64,000 bases of DNA from Rhodococcus sp. IEGM 1381 (GCF_030056795.1 NZ_JASHKQ010000001.1:1240001-1304000), one strand, 5' to 3'. Positions 33,103-41,669 are shown, numbered from the stretch's first letter. Notes: a model not told the origin generated them from the letters alone. Made by a program: numbers and translations.

Positions 33103-34041
33103 ATGGTCTATTGGGCGATGTCACAGGTGGATTCGACGGCCGGCATCGCGGTCCGTGACGGCTACGTCGACGGCGACGACGCTGCATTCGGCGAGATCGT
33201 GGATGCCGCGTCGGCGTCCCTGGCGGAGGGGCCGTCGGCCGTCGTCTGGGCGACATTGAGCGCGACGCATGTCCCGGTACCCGAGTTCGGTGATTTTTCG
33301 AAGTCTCGCGTCGACCTCATCGCTGACGTGGAGCGACGAATCCGCGACGAGGAGAAACGGCAACGATCCAGCGGATCGATGCCGTCGAGCAGTCTGCATC
33401 AGACGCCACCGGGTTCGGTTCGGGAACAGTGGTCGCGCATCGCGGACTGGCTGCACGATCGGTTTCCGGAAAACTCGATCTCGGGTGCCGAATCCGAATC
33501 GATCGAACAGGCGATATCCGCGACTGGGCAGAAGTGGCCTGCGGAACTCGTCGAGTTCTTCGAGTTGGTCGACGGCGATACCTCGGGGCCCGCATTCGTC
33601 GCGATCTTGCCGCGCTTCCAATTCTTGAGTCTCGACCACGTGGTTGGGGAGCGAGCAAGAATGATCGAAATCTGGGCCGACGTGTGGAGCTCACGTGGGC
33701 TGGAAGTGCCGCCCTCCGCAGGGGAGAATGCATTCACTTTCGCTCCTGCATTCGTCCCGTTTGCAGGCATGGACGGTAACTTCCTGTTCGTCGACACTCG
33801 ACCGGGTGGGTTGTATGGATGCGTCTCCGAGTTCGACAAGTCGGGCTCGGATGAACGCGGTCCACGTTGGCTGTCGATCAGCGCCATGCTGACAGATCTG
33901 GCAGACAGTCTCACCCAGAACAGAGAGTTCGACGAGGGCTGGATGTGGTCCGTCGAAGGCGGCGCGCTTCAGTGGGATTGGAGCCGCGCAAAGTCGGTTG
34001 CACGGGACATCAGGCGTGCCATCCATGACGGCCGTAGTTGA
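33103..34041 (+). CDS. SUKH (SMI1/KNR4) domain protein, paralogue of 13752
   Basis: The protein has 312 residues from the ATG at 33103. It has the same two-part layout as the protein at 13752: an N-terminal module (STAGIAVRDGYVDGDDAAF), then REQWSRIADWLHDRFPE, WPAELVEFFELVDGD, PFAGMDGNFLFVDTRPGG and RGPRWLSISAMLTDLADSL. The copies are clearly homologous over their length but diverged. No toxin or secretion gene is nearby. Confidence 0.8.
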   Translation: MVYWAMSQVDSTAGIAVRDGYVDGDDAAFGEIVDAASASLAEGPSAVVWATLSATHVPVPEFGDFSKSRVDLIADVERRIRDEEKRQRSSGSMPSSSLHQTPPGSVREQWSRIADWLHDRFPENSISGAESESIEQAISATGQKWPAELVEFFELVDGDTSGPAFVAILPRFQFLSLDHVVGERARMIEIWADVWSSRGLEVPPSAGENAFTFAPAFVPFAGMDGNFLFVDTRPGGLYGCVSEFDKSGSDERGPRWLSISAMLTDLADSLTQNREFDEGWMWSVEGGALQWDWSRAKSVARDIRRAIHDGRS

Positions 34042-34105
34042 GGCCCTTAGTGGCGGGTCCGATTTCTGGAAGAACGCCGCGGCCCGTCGTCGTAGGGTCG
34101 CTGCT

Positions 34106-34516
34106 ATGAACCGCGAACCCTTTGTGGCAAGTCGACATGTGGCTCGAGTCATCAGGCGCACTCCCGAGGAGGTGTACGAGTTCGCAGCGAATCCTGCGAA
34201 CCTACCCAGATGGGCAGCAGGATTGGCGAACAGTCCTGTGACCATCGACGGCGATCGACTTCTCGCCGAATCGCCGATGGGGCGGGTGACAGTCCGCTTC
34301 GTTTCACACAACGAGCTCGGCGTCCTCGACCATGACGTGACGTTGCCGTCAGGGACCGTAGTGAACAATCCCGTCCGAGTGCTGAGCCATCCGAATGGCG
34401 CGGAAATTCTGTTCACGGTCCGCCAGATCGAGCTCAGCGACGAAGAATTCGAGCGTGATCTCGGCATGGTCGCCGAAGACCTGAAGAGACTCGCGGAGGT
34501 GTTGGAAGCTCACTGA
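34106..34516 (+). CDS. SRPBCC (START-like) domain protein
   Basis: The protein has 136 residues from the ATG at 34106. SRHVARVIRRTPEEVYEFAANPANLPRWAAGLANSPV is the usual start of a polyketide-cyclase/START-like fold, followed by strands and the long C-terminal helix DLGMVAEDLKRLAEVLE. Binds a small hydrophobic ligand by family inference. Its 3' end overlaps the convergent phosphotransferase gene by seven bases. Confidence 0.75.
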   Translation: MNREPFVASRHVARVIRRTPEEVYEFAANPANLPRWAAGLANSPVTIDGDRLLAESPMGRVTVRFVSHNELGVLDHDVTLPSGTVVNNPVRVLSHPNGAEILFTVRQIELSDEEFERDLGMVAEDLKRLAEVLEAH

Positions 34517-35469
34517 CCACGTGCGTCCATCAACATGGAGATGTACGCGTCCAATCGATCTTCGACAACACGTGGCGTCAAGTCGGTGCGGCCCGCTTCG
34601 CGCCACGGGGCAGCCCACAACTGCACCTCCTCGGAGCAGGCCAGCGCGTCACGCACGCGCCAGTACTGCCGCGTTCGTCCGTTCTGGGAAAGCACGCCGC
34701 CGGCCTCTTCGTAGGCAAAGGCGAACCGCGGTCCCCACTGTGGCCCGTGCAGCAGAGCAAGATTGGTCGAGCAGTGCGCTACGTCGAGGTCTGTCGGACC
34801 CCACGAGGCGCCCGCCCAGTCGACAACTCCGGTGATGCGGGCTGCGGAGTTCTGCGATACGTCGAACAGAACGTTGCCGGGTTGGAAGTCGCGATGCAGC
34901 ACTCGCCCGTCGTATGTCGGCACAGGCCCGCGAAGTAGGTCTTGTGCGGCGGCCCATACTTTCGTGTCGGCCCGTGCGGGCACCACGACGGTATCGGCAG
35001 TCGTCATCGCTTGATACTCACGGGGCCTGGTATCGGAATTCACCGCATGAATCTCGACGAGTTGCCGGGCAAGAAGGGGGACCCGTTCGTTCACGCCCTC
35101 GTCGGTGAGGACCGTCGAACCCGGCAGTTGGGTCATAAGGAGCGACGGGTATTCACAATGGGCAGCGGTGGGATCGACTGCCACCAGTTGGGGAACCGGC
35201 ATGCCCGAGCCCGAAAGAAGTGTCAAGGCTGCGCTTTCCCGGCGCAACCAATCCTCGACGTGTAGCACGCGGGCTGAATCTGTATAGGTGCGCAACACCA
35301 GGTTCCGACTGAATCCATCTGTCGTTCGGACGGTCAGCTTCCGCATCTCTGCGGTGATACCGCCGGACAGTGTTTCGGATTCGACGATTCGTTCACCTGC
35401 GTTCAAGTGACGACTCACCCATGCTCGACTGGACGCACCCATGGTCGAGGGAGATTCGGCTCCGGTCAC
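34510..35469 (-). CDS. APH-family phosphotransferase
   Basis: The protein has 319 residues. The catalytic loop VLHRDFQPGNVLF and metal-binding GVVDWAGASWGPTDLDVAH are the Brenner and DFG-equivalent motifs of aminoglycoside/choline-type kinases. N-lobe LSGGITAEMRKLTV stands for the nucleotide loop. Substrate not predictable; resistance is possible but unproven. Confidence 0.85.
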   Translation of the reverse strand: MTGAESPSTMGASSRAWVSRHLNAGERIVESETLSGGITAEMRKLTVRTTDGFSRNLVLRTYTDSARVLHVEDWLRRESAALTLLSGSGMPVPQLVAVDPTAAHCEYPSLLMTQLPGSTVLTDEGVNERVPLLARQLVEIHAVNSDTRPREYQAMTTADTVVVPARADTKVWAAAQDLLRGPVPTYDGRVLHRDFQPGNVLFDVSQNSAARITGVVDWAGASWGPTDLDVAHCSTNLALLHGPQWGPRFAFAYEEAGGVLSQNGRTRQYWRVRDALACSEEVQLWAAPWREAGRTDLTPRVVEDRLDAYISMLMDARGQ

Positions 35470-35481
35470 GGTGTCACCGTC

Positions 35482-35862
35482 TCACATCGATCGAACCTGC
35501 GTGGCCGAGTACTCACTGCACTGCGCGCATCGGGTGAGCAGGTCGTGTGTGCACGAGACGACGTGTACGAGGAAGCGCTCGGCATAGTCGAGTTGAGCTT
35601 GTTGTCGTCGTATCCGAGCCAGTTGTTCTTCGATCACTGCGGTTCGCTCGGGCTCGTCTCGATGAAGTATCAGGCGAATATCGGCCAAGCTGATCCCCAC
35701 GCCTTGACAAGCACGCAACACCCGCAGTCGTCGCACATGTTCCTCGTTGTAGTCGCGGTGGCCCGACGGTAGGCGCTGTGGCACAACGACACCGACGTCG
35801 TCCCAATGCCTGAGGACGTGGGCGGGAACGTCGAGTTCCTGCGCAACCTCTCCGATCTTCAC
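35482..35862 (-). CDS. MerR-family regulator
   Basis: The protein has 126 residues. HTH MKIGEVAQELDVPAHVLRHWDDVGVV, wing RDYNEEHVRRLRVLRACQGVGISLADI, then a coiled-coil dimer helix (EEQLARIRRQQAQLDYAERF). The C-terminus has three cysteines (CTHDLLTRCAQC), which could bind a metal or thiol-reactive agent. Divergent from a hydrolase pseudogene whose promoter carries a perfect MerR-type dyad. Confidence 0.88.
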   Translation of the reverse strand: MKIGEVAQELDVPAHVLRHWDDVGVVVPQRLPSGHRDYNEEHVRRLRVLRACQGVGISLADIRLILHRDEPERTAVIEEQLARIRRQQAQLDYAERFLVHVVSCTHDLLTRCAQCSEYSATQVRSM

Positions 35863-35879
35863 CCGCCGATGTTCTCACG

Positions 35880-35910
35880 TTGACTTCAGGTCGACCTGAA
35901 GTTCTAGATT
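35880..35910 (+). promoter_or_regulatory. MerR-type promoter with 19-base spacer
   Basis: TTGACT (35880-35885) and TAGATT (35905-35910) are separated by 19 bases, the long spacer typical of MerR-activated promoters. The spacer holds most of the perfect 20-base palindrome ACTTCAGGTCGACCTGAAGT (35883-35902). The hydrolase ATG is only eight bases after the -10, so the transcript would be leaderless. Confidence 0.75.
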
Positions 35911-35917
35911 CATCGCC

Positions 35918-36772
35918 ATGGTGACCGACAGATTCGACCTACCAGAGCCCATCTTCGCATCCGTTGGCGGCGACACGGTAGCGACTTACGAGATGAGACC
36001 CGAGACAACGGAACCGTCCGCCGATGTGGTGTTCTGCCAAGGAACACCCTGGTCTGCTCAGGTCTGGGCCGAGGCCGCTCGACATCTCAGCGGTGGACAT
36101 CGGGTCTACCTGTGGGACATGCCCGGATACGGCTGATCCGCACAGGGATCCGATGTGCGGACCGACCTACCCACCCAGATGCTGCGCTTCGCAATGTTGC
36201 TCGACCACTGGCGGTTGGAGCGGCCCTTCGTCATCGCGCACGACATCGGCGGTGCAGTCGCCCTGGGCACCCATCTGATGCGCGGCCGCGACTACAGCAG
36301 TTTGTACTTGTGGAACGTGGTGACGCTGGACCCGTGGGGATCTCCATTCTTCCGGCTGGTTGCGAACCACAGTGACGTCTTCGCTGCGTTACCGGCGCCC
36401 TTGCATACGGCGCTGGTCTCCGAATACATTGCGGGAGCGGCACATCAGCGGCTGGACCGAGACACCGTGGCGATGTTGGCCGAACCCTGGGTATCCGACG
36501 AGGGTCAGCCTGCGTTCTACCGACAAATCGCCCAGCTACACCCCGAACACACGCGACCCATCGTCGACGCCCTACCTCGAGTCCGCTGCGCCACCTCCAT
36601 CGGATGGGGCCAGCAGGACCCCTGGATTCCCGTCGAACAGGCATATCGACTGAAACAGTTGTTGCCGGGACAATCGAATGTGATCACTCTTCCCGGCGTG
36701 GGGCACCTGAGTCCGCTCGAAGCTCCATCACTCGTCCAACAAGCATTGGACGCGTGGTTGGCGTCAACGTGA
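35918..36772 (+). pseudogene. Alpha/beta hydrolase interrupted by in-frame TGA
   Basis: The reading frame is one continuous alpha/beta hydrolase of about 284 codons with a single TGA at 36134-36136, directly after YLWDMPGYG. The same frame resumes SAQGSDVRTDLPTQMLRFAM and carries FVIAHDIGGAVALG, an HDxGG elbow with Asp as nucleophile (epoxide hydrolase / haloalkane dehalogenase type), and a final LPGVGHLSPLEAP histidine box. A CGA to TGA change would explain it. Restart at the GTG at 36155 would lack the first strands. Confidence 0.85.
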
Positions 36773-36874
36773 GCCGGGCCATCGGTCAAGAGGACCGAAG
36801 CTGTCCGCATCTACTCCTACCGTCGGCATCGCACCTGGAAAACCGGGTCTCGCACGCCGTCGAGAGGGACAAAG

Positions 36875-37891
36875 ATGAACTCAACCGAAACCGCAGCGGT
36901 AGTTCTGCGCGCGCACCGCACCGATGTGGGTCAGCGGCCGTCCGAGCTGCTGGAAGTTCGGGTCGCGTCTCAGCGGCCTATCGGGGATGGAGAAGTGCTC
37001 GTAGAGAACATTTTTCAGCAGATTGTTGCTGTGAATGCCGACCTGATGTTCGAGAACCCGGGTCTCCCACTGCCGGCCTTCGAGGTCGGTGCGCCTCTGT
37101 ACGGGCCGGCGATCGGGCGGGTCGTGGAATCTCGATCGGATACTGCGGTCGGAACCGTCGTGCAGCACAACCAGGGGTGGAGGGACCTGACTGCGATCGC
37201 GTCGAACGCGGTATTTCCCGTTCCCGACGGAGTGTTCCCCGGCCCCGAGTACATGCTCAATCAAGGAGTGACGTCCTTCCATGGCATGGTCGACATCGCA
37301 GGAGTGGGTGCGGGCGATGTGGTTCTGGTCAGCGGGGCGGCAGGTGGAGTGGGGTCGATCGCGGGGCAGATCGCCAGGGCGCGAGGAGCCGCGCTGGTGA
37401 TCGGTATCGCGGGTGGTCCGGACAAATGCGCTTACCTCACCGAGCAGCTCGGCTTCGATGCGGCGATCGACTACAAGAACGAGGATCTCGACGCTCGCCT
37501 AGATGAACTCGCACCGGAGGGCATCACCGTCTTCTTCGACACCATCGGCGGCACGCAGTTCGAGACGGCCGTCCGACACGCAGCCTTCGGTGCGCGACTT
37601 GCGCTGTGTGGGGCTCTCGCCGGACAGATCGGCGGCGGTCACGGCGGACATCCGCGCTTGGACATCATGACCGCGATTGTCAAGGAAATTCAGATTCGGC
37701 CGTTCACAACCATGCATACCCCCGAGCAGATCCAGGCTTGGATCGGGCATTACGTCCCCTCGTTCTCGCAGGGCACGATCACCTTTCCACACACCGTGCT
37801 GGAGGGGCCACTGGGTCGAACGATTACTGCGCTGGACGAACTCCTGGCAGGTGACCATCGTGGAAACCTGATCGTGAAGCTAGCCAATTGA
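36875..37891 (+). CDS. MDR-family NADP-dependent reductase
   Basis: The protein has 338 residues. Cofactor motif VVLVSGAAGGVGSIAGQIARARGA (AAGGVG), VIGIAGGPDKCAYLTEQLGFDAAIDYKNEDL, and FFDTIGGTQFETAVRHAAFGARLALCGA fit the zinc-free 2-alkenal/curcumin reductase branch of medium-chain dehydrogenases. No zinc ligands are visible. It reduces alpha,beta-unsaturated carbonyls in known members. Possibly part of the stress set with the MerR-controlled hydrolase. Confidence 0.88.
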   Translation: MNSTETAAVVLRAHRTDVGQRPSELLEVRVASQRPIGDGEVLVENIFQQIVAVNADLMFENPGLPLPAFEVGAPLYGPAIGRVVESRSDTAVGTVVQHNQGWRDLTAIASNAVFPVPDGVFPGPEYMLNQGVTSFHGMVDIAGVGAGDVVLVSGAAGGVGSIAGQIARARGAALVIGIAGGPDKCAYLTEQLGFDAAIDYKNEDLDARLDELAPEGITVFFDTIGGTQFETAVRHAAFGARLALCGALAGQIGGGHGGHPRLDIMTAIVKEIQIRPFTTMHTPEQIQAWIGHYVPSFSQGTITFPHTVLEGPLGRTITALDELLAGDHRGNLIVKLAN

Positions 37892-37939
37892 CGTGATTCA
37901 TCGAGCCGGTGTCGGCATGCCTCGTGGATACTGGGTTCC

Positions 37940-38620
37940 GTGGTGCTGAGACGAATGGGGACGTCCCTTATCGGAGGCAGAGGGGCCCGGTGGCTTCGCG
38001 AGCTGAACGAGCGACACGCATGGAGCCACAACGACTACTTTCACAGTTGGATTCTGGCGAACCTGCCCCAGATGCGCGGCAGTGCGGTCGACTTCGGTTG
38101 CGGACGTGGCGGCCTGGTGCGTGCCCTGGCTCCCCATTTCGACCAGGTCGTCGGGGCGGACCGCGACTCGGAGATGCGCCGGATCGCAGAGATCACCTCT
38201 GCCGATGTAAACAATGTGTCGATCACGGATCACCAACTCGACTCCTGGGCAGACGATTCGATCGATCTTGTGACTATGGTCGCCGTCCTTCATCACCTCG
38301 ACATCGACGATGCCCTGCGCCATGTCGAGCGAATTCTCGCCCCACACGGTCGCGTGCTCGTCGTCGGGCTCGCACCACCGAGAAGCGCACGAGATTTGCT
38401 GTGGGATTCCGTCTCCATCGTCACCAATCCGTTGATCGGATTTCTGCACCGCCCATGGCCGAGCCCGGTGACAGCACCGCCGCCACCGTTCCCGGTGAAG
38501 GACCCCGTGCTGAGCTTCGACGGGATCGGACACATGGTGGAAAAGCGGCTCCCGGGCGCGGTCATGCGACACCGCATAGGGTTTCGACACACGATCGAGT
38601 GGACCAAGCCGGGTGTGTAG
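37940..38620 (+). CDS. Class I SAM-dependent methyltransferase
   Basis: The protein has 226 residues from GTG (ATG at 37955 possible). SAM motif AVDFGCGRGGLVRAL near residues 49-63, DRDSEMRRIAEI for ribose binding, and DLVTMVAVLHHLDIDDAL, the usual post-I/II region of Methyltransf_11 enzymes. Substrate unknown. Its stop codon is the loop of a perfect terminator hairpin. Confidence 0.87.
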   Translation: MVLRRMGTSLIGGRGARWLRELNERHAWSHNDYFHSWILANLPQMRGSAVDFGCGRGGLVRALAPHFDQVVGADRDSEMRRIAEITSADVNNVSITDHQLDSWADDSIDLVTMVAVLHHLDIDDALRHVERILAPHGRVLVVGLAPPRSARDLLWDSVSIVTNPLIGFLHRPWPSPVTAPPPPFPVKDPVLSFDGIGHMVEKRLPGAVMRHRIGFRHTIEWTKPGV

Positions 38621-38628
38621 TCACACCC
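38611..38628. terminator. Bidirectional hairpin spanning both stop codons
   Basis: GGGTGTG-TAGT-CACACCC is a perfect 7-base stem with a 4-base loop. The loop and flanks contain the TAG of the methyltransferase (38618-38620) and the stop of the convergent gene beginning at 38621. Compact shared terminator for both genes. Confidence 0.65.
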
Positions 38629-38977
38629 ACGGTGCTCGGCGTTCCCACCATGGCATCGTTCTGGACCGGTCGATTTCGACAGTCACGTCGCGATACCGCT
38701 GATCCAGTCGAGTTACCGCGACGCGTAATCGGTGGGCCCGACGCCCATCGCGTCGCATGAGTCGTTCCAATGCGTCGCGCGGCCCGTCGCCGAAGAAGTG
38801 GCCGTCGCACCCTGGGCAACCCGTGAATCCGGCCAAGATCGGCACCCGATTGTCGAACAACGCTCTGGGCTTTTGATCGACGCGATCCTCGAGATACTCG
38901 ACTCGTCGACGCCACTGCGCCAGATATTGGAGTGCCCAACCATCGGTCCGCGCCCTGCGCGGCCTGTGGGGGTTCAT
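38621..38977 (-). CDS. Hypothetical protein with CPGC motif
   Basis: The protein has about 118 residues starting MNPHRPRRARTDGWALQYLAQ. A long basic helix (RRRVEYLEDRVDQKPRALFDNRVP) precedes GFTGCPGCDGHFFGDGPRDALERLMRRDGRRAHRLRVAV. CPGC plus a His could bind zinc. No family recognised. An upstream extension to 39202 overlaps the phosphatase-like gene and is unlikely. Confidence 0.6.
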   Translation of the reverse strand: MNPHRPRRARTDGWALQYLAQWRRRVEYLEDRVDQKPRALFDNRVPILAGFTGCPGCDGHFFGDGPRDALERLMRRDGRRAHRLRVAVTRLDQRYRDVTVEIDRSRTMPWWERRAPWV

Positions 38978-39127
38978 CGGACGAACGGGGGCATTGCCCT
39001 CTCGTGCAGAATTGTCATCATAAGCGCCGTGTCGGAGGCGGGGCCGGTGAGTGATACGGATTGGTTGAGCGAACGATACCGCAGTATCGACACTTCCAGA
39101 AGTCCACGCAGGGGAAGGGGGAGTCAG

Positions 39128-39565
39128 ATGTGGGATGTGCAGACGGCGGGTGTTCTGCAGTTGCCGTCGGGCAGCCTGGTTCGCGGACGTGCCCTTCGTC
39201 ATTCGATTCCCGACGGCCCGCGGCCGGATCTCGGGGTCTACCTGCAGGGCAGGGATCCTGGCGACTTCGACTGGGACAGCCGATGGGTTCGTTGGCCCGA
39301 CTTCTGGCTCCCGTCCGACTCGAAAGAGCTCGCGGTGATACTACGAGAAGTATTGCGTCGCTGCGTAACCGAGAGAGTCGAGATCGCGTGCACCGGTGGT
39401 GTGGGTCGAACGGGCACAGCGCTGGCGTGTCTTGTTGCGCTCGACGGTATTCCCGGCAGTGCAGCCGTTGACTACGTTCGGCACAACTACGCGCGTCGGG
39501 CAGTGGAGACGCCCTGGCAGAAGCGCTTTGCGAAGACATTCGTGAAGCCGGGTTCTCTGCTCTGA
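39128..39565 (+). CDS. Protein-tyrosine-phosphatase-like protein
   Basis: The protein has 145 residues from the ATG at 39128, preceded by GGGGGAG; in-frame GTGs at 39047 and earlier are possible. The active-site loop IACTGGVGRTGTA is a CX5R phosphatase P-loop. The aspartate general acid could be in WVRWPDFWLPSD. Dual-specificity or RNA-phosphatase-like relatives exist. Short for a classical PTP. Substrate unknown. Confidence 0.8.
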   Translation: MWDVQTAGVLQLPSGSLVRGRALRHSIPDGPRPDLGVYLQGRDPGDFDWDSRWVRWPDFWLPSDSKELAVILREVLRRCVTERVEIACTGGVGRTGTALACLVALDGIPGSAAVDYVRHNYARRAVETPWQKRFAKTFVKPGSLL

Positions 39566-39610
39566 GCAGAATCTCCGACACCTCATGGAATCGAGGCCTA
39601 GGCTCCGATC

Positions 39611-39913
39611 ATGGGCGAGGTCATACGAATCGATGAGCGCCGAGCAGCGCGAACAGTGGAACCGTTGTGGCGTGAGGTGGTCGGCCGGAGGTTACGCGAG
39701 CGCAGGCACGCCCGAGGCGACACTCTGGCCGAGACCGCTGCCCGCGCAGGCATTGCGCCGCAGTACTTGTCGGAGGTCGAACGTGGCCGCAAGGACCCGT
39801 CGAGCGAAATCCTTGCGGCCGTCGTGGGTGCGTTGGGGACGTCCATGGCAGACATCTCACGCCTTGCGCATCACGACCTGTCGCGAGGAGACGCGACGTT
39901 GATGGCTGCCTGA
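39611..39913 (+). CDS. XRE-family regulator, PopR/ClgR-like
   Basis: The protein has 100 residues. The HTH (RGDTLAETAARAGIAPQYLSEVERGRKDPSSEILAAVVGALG) is close to ClgR/PopR, the activators of clp genes in actinobacteria. The protein ends ATLMAA; terminal Ala-Ala is known to make ClgR and PopR substrates of ClpP proteases. It converges on, and overlaps by 43 bases, an accessory clpP pair, as popR sits beside clpP3-clpP4 in Streptomyces. Role as its regulator is inference. Confidence 0.8.
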   Translation: MGEVIRIDERRAARTVEPLWREVVGRRLRERRHARGDTLAETAARAGIAPQYLSEVERGRKDPSSEILAAVVGALGTSMADISRLAHHDLSRGDATLMAA

Positions 39914-40497
39914 CGCCCCTCGAGAACCTGGTCGACGACGCCGTACTCGCGTGCGGCGAAGGCCGTCAACACCAGATCCCGGTCGGTGTCGTGGCGCAGT
40001 GTCGCCGCGTCGCGTCCCGTGTGTTTTGCGAGGATCGATTCCATCTCAGCTCGGACTCGGACGACCTCGTCTGCAGCCAGAATCAGGTCGGGAATGGTGC
40101 CGCGGCCCTGCGCCGCAGGTTGATGCAATACCACCCGACTGTGGGTCAGCGCAGAGCGTCGCCCCGGTGCCCCGGCGGCGAGTAGCACTGCGCCAGCTGC
40201 AACGGCTTGACCCACACACGTTGTGGCAACCGGTGATCCGATGAACTGCATGGTGTCGTATACGGCCAGCATGGCGGCCGTGTCACCGCCCTCGCAGTTG
40301 ATGTACATCGAAATCTCCTGATCGGGGGAGTCAGCCTCCAAGTGCAGAAGTTGCGCGATCATCGCGTTCGCGACACCTGCATCGATCCCGGTACCGAGGT
40401 AGACGATGCGCTCACTGAGCAAGTGCGAATAGACGTCGACGACGCGTTCTCCGCGCGAATCTCGCGTGATGACATTGGGAATCGTGTACGTGCTCAT
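39871..40497 (-). CDS. ClpP-family subunit lacking the catalytic serine
   Basis: The protein has 208 residues. ClpP fold is clear: ISMYINCEGGDTAAMLAVYD, ALTHSRVVLHQPAAQGRG (His125 present), LRHDTDRDLVLTAFAAREYGVVD (Asp170 present). At the nucleophile elbow the usual GQAAS reads GQAVA, so position 100 is Ala where Ser is expected. It should be proteolytically dead and act as a structural ring partner. Cotranscribed with an active-looking ClpP by an ATGA overlap. Confidence 0.85.
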   Translation of the reverse strand: MSTYTIPNVITRDSRGERVVDVYSHLLSERIVYLGTGIDAGVANAMIAQLLHLEADSPDQEISMYINCEGGDTAAMLAVYDTMQFIGSPVATTCVGQAVAAGAVLLAAGAPGRRSALTHSRVVLHQPAAQGRGTIPDLILAADEVVRVRAEMESILAKHTGRDAATLRHDTDRDLVLTAFAAREYGVVDQVLEGRQAAINVASPRDRS

Positions 40498-41102
40498 CGG
40501 GCCATCTCCATTCCGAAGGCTACCCGTCGCGCGGGCATGACCTGATCGAACGAGTCGACGATCGTGTCGACGAACCCGTAATCGCGGGCAGCCTCCGCAG
40601 TGAACCAGCGGTCGTGAAGGGAGTCGTCGAAGATCTGCTCACGTGTTTGCCCCGTGTCGTCGGCGATGAGACCGAGCACGGTATCGCGGGTGTGCCGCAG
40701 ATCGTTGGCCTGCACTTCCACTTCGACGGCCGACCCTCCGATGCCTGCCGAGCCCTGGTGCATGAGAATCCGTGAATGCGGCAGGGCGTACCGCTTTCCG
40801 CGAGTGCCGGATGAGAGCAGGAATTGACCAGCGCTGCAGGCCAATCCGAGCGCGAGGGTCGAGACGTCGCAGGGCACGAGTTCCATCACATCGCGGATGG
40901 CGAGCATTGCGGGAACCGAGCCTCCCGGAGAGTGAATCCACAGTGCAATGTCGGCGGAGGAATTCTCGGCCGCCAAAGTCAGCAGGTGAGTGGTGAGGAC
41001 GGTACCGTTGTCGTCGTCGAGTGGGCCGTCGAGCACGAGAACTCGATGACGGAGGAGTTGGTTGCGGAGTTCGGGCGGGAACATTCGAGGCGATTCGCTC
41101 AT
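40494..41102 (-). CDS. ClpP-family protease subunit, catalytic
   Basis: The protein has 202 residues from the ATG at 41102. WIHSPGGSVPAMLAIRD, LGLACSAGQFLLSSG with Ser90 as nucleophile, LPHSRILMHQGSAG with His115, and FDDSLHDRWFTAEAARDYGFVD with the Asp complete the triad. First gene of the pair; mixed rings with the Ser-less partner are likely. Different from the housekeeping clpP1P2, which normally sit by tig and clpX. Confidence 0.88.
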   Translation of the reverse strand: MSESPRMFPPELRNQLLRHRVLVLDGPLDDDNGTVLTTHLLTLAAENSSADIALWIHSPGGSVPAMLAIRDVMELVPCDVSTLALGLACSAGQFLLSSGTRGKRYALPHSRILMHQGSAGIGGSAVEVEVQANDLRHTRDTVLGLIADDTGQTREQIFDDSLHDRWFTAEAARDYGFVDTIVDSFDQVMPARRVAFGMEMAR

Positions 41103-41201
41103 GTCCCGAGTGTGAATCCGAATTCGGTTGCACACCAGCTGTTCTGCTGTGGGCAGCGACTCTGCTCACAGCTGCGTCGGCCGCCGAGGGACAATGGTGA
41201 G

Positions 41202-41669
41202 ATGACTGCACTCGAGTTCTCCGAATCCATTGCCGTCTCCGCGTCGGTCGACAAGGTGTACGCCGTCGTCTCCGACGTCACCCGAACGGGTGAGTGGAGC
41301 CCGATCTGCCAGGAGTGCTGGTGGAACGAGCCCGACGGCGGTGGCGTCGGATCGACGTTCACTGGCCGCAACGTGGTGCCGGGCCGCACGTGGGAAACGG
41401 TCTCGACGGTGGCAGCAGCCGAGCCCGGACGCGAATTCGCCTGGGTGGTGGGCGACAACTTCGTCCGCTGGGGCTACACCCTCGAGCCGGTGGACGGTGG
41501 CGCACGCCTGACCGAGAACTGGAACTTCCTGCCCGGAGGCATCGCCCACTTCCACCGCAAATTCGGCGACGACGCGCAGCAGGAAATCGACACTCGTAGC
41601 CAGGCTGCACTCGATGGCATCCCTCGAACGCTGGCGGCAATCAAGCGAATCGTGGAAGCCGGGGCCTGA
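41202..41669 (+). CDS. SRPBCC-family protein
   Basis: The protein has 155 residues from the ATG at 41202. FSESIAVSASVDKVYAVVSDVTRTGEWSPICQECWWNE opens a START-like/polyketide cyclase fold, with GRTWETVSTV, EFAWVVGDNFVRWGYTLEPV and the C-terminal helix. Common small ligand-binding proteins in Rhodococcus. Divergent from the ClpP operon. Ligand unknown. Confidence 0.82.
   Translation: MTALEFSESIAVSASVDKVYAVVSDVTRTGEWSPICQECWWNEPDGGGVGSTFTGRNVVPGRTWETVSTVAAAEPGREFAWVVGDNFVRWGYTLEPVDGGARLTENWNFLPGGIAHFHRKFGDDAQQEIDTRSQAALDGIPRTLAAIKRIVEAGA

Noticed and set aside
36134..36136. TGA as selenocysteine
   Set aside because: The position corresponds to an ordinary Arg/Ser-type residue in a loop after GYG, no SECIS-like hairpin follows directly, and hydrolases of this type use no Sec.
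38977..39202. N-terminal extension of the CPGC protein
   Set aside because: It would overlap the phosphatase-like gene start on the other strand and adds irregular Arg/Pro-rich sequence.
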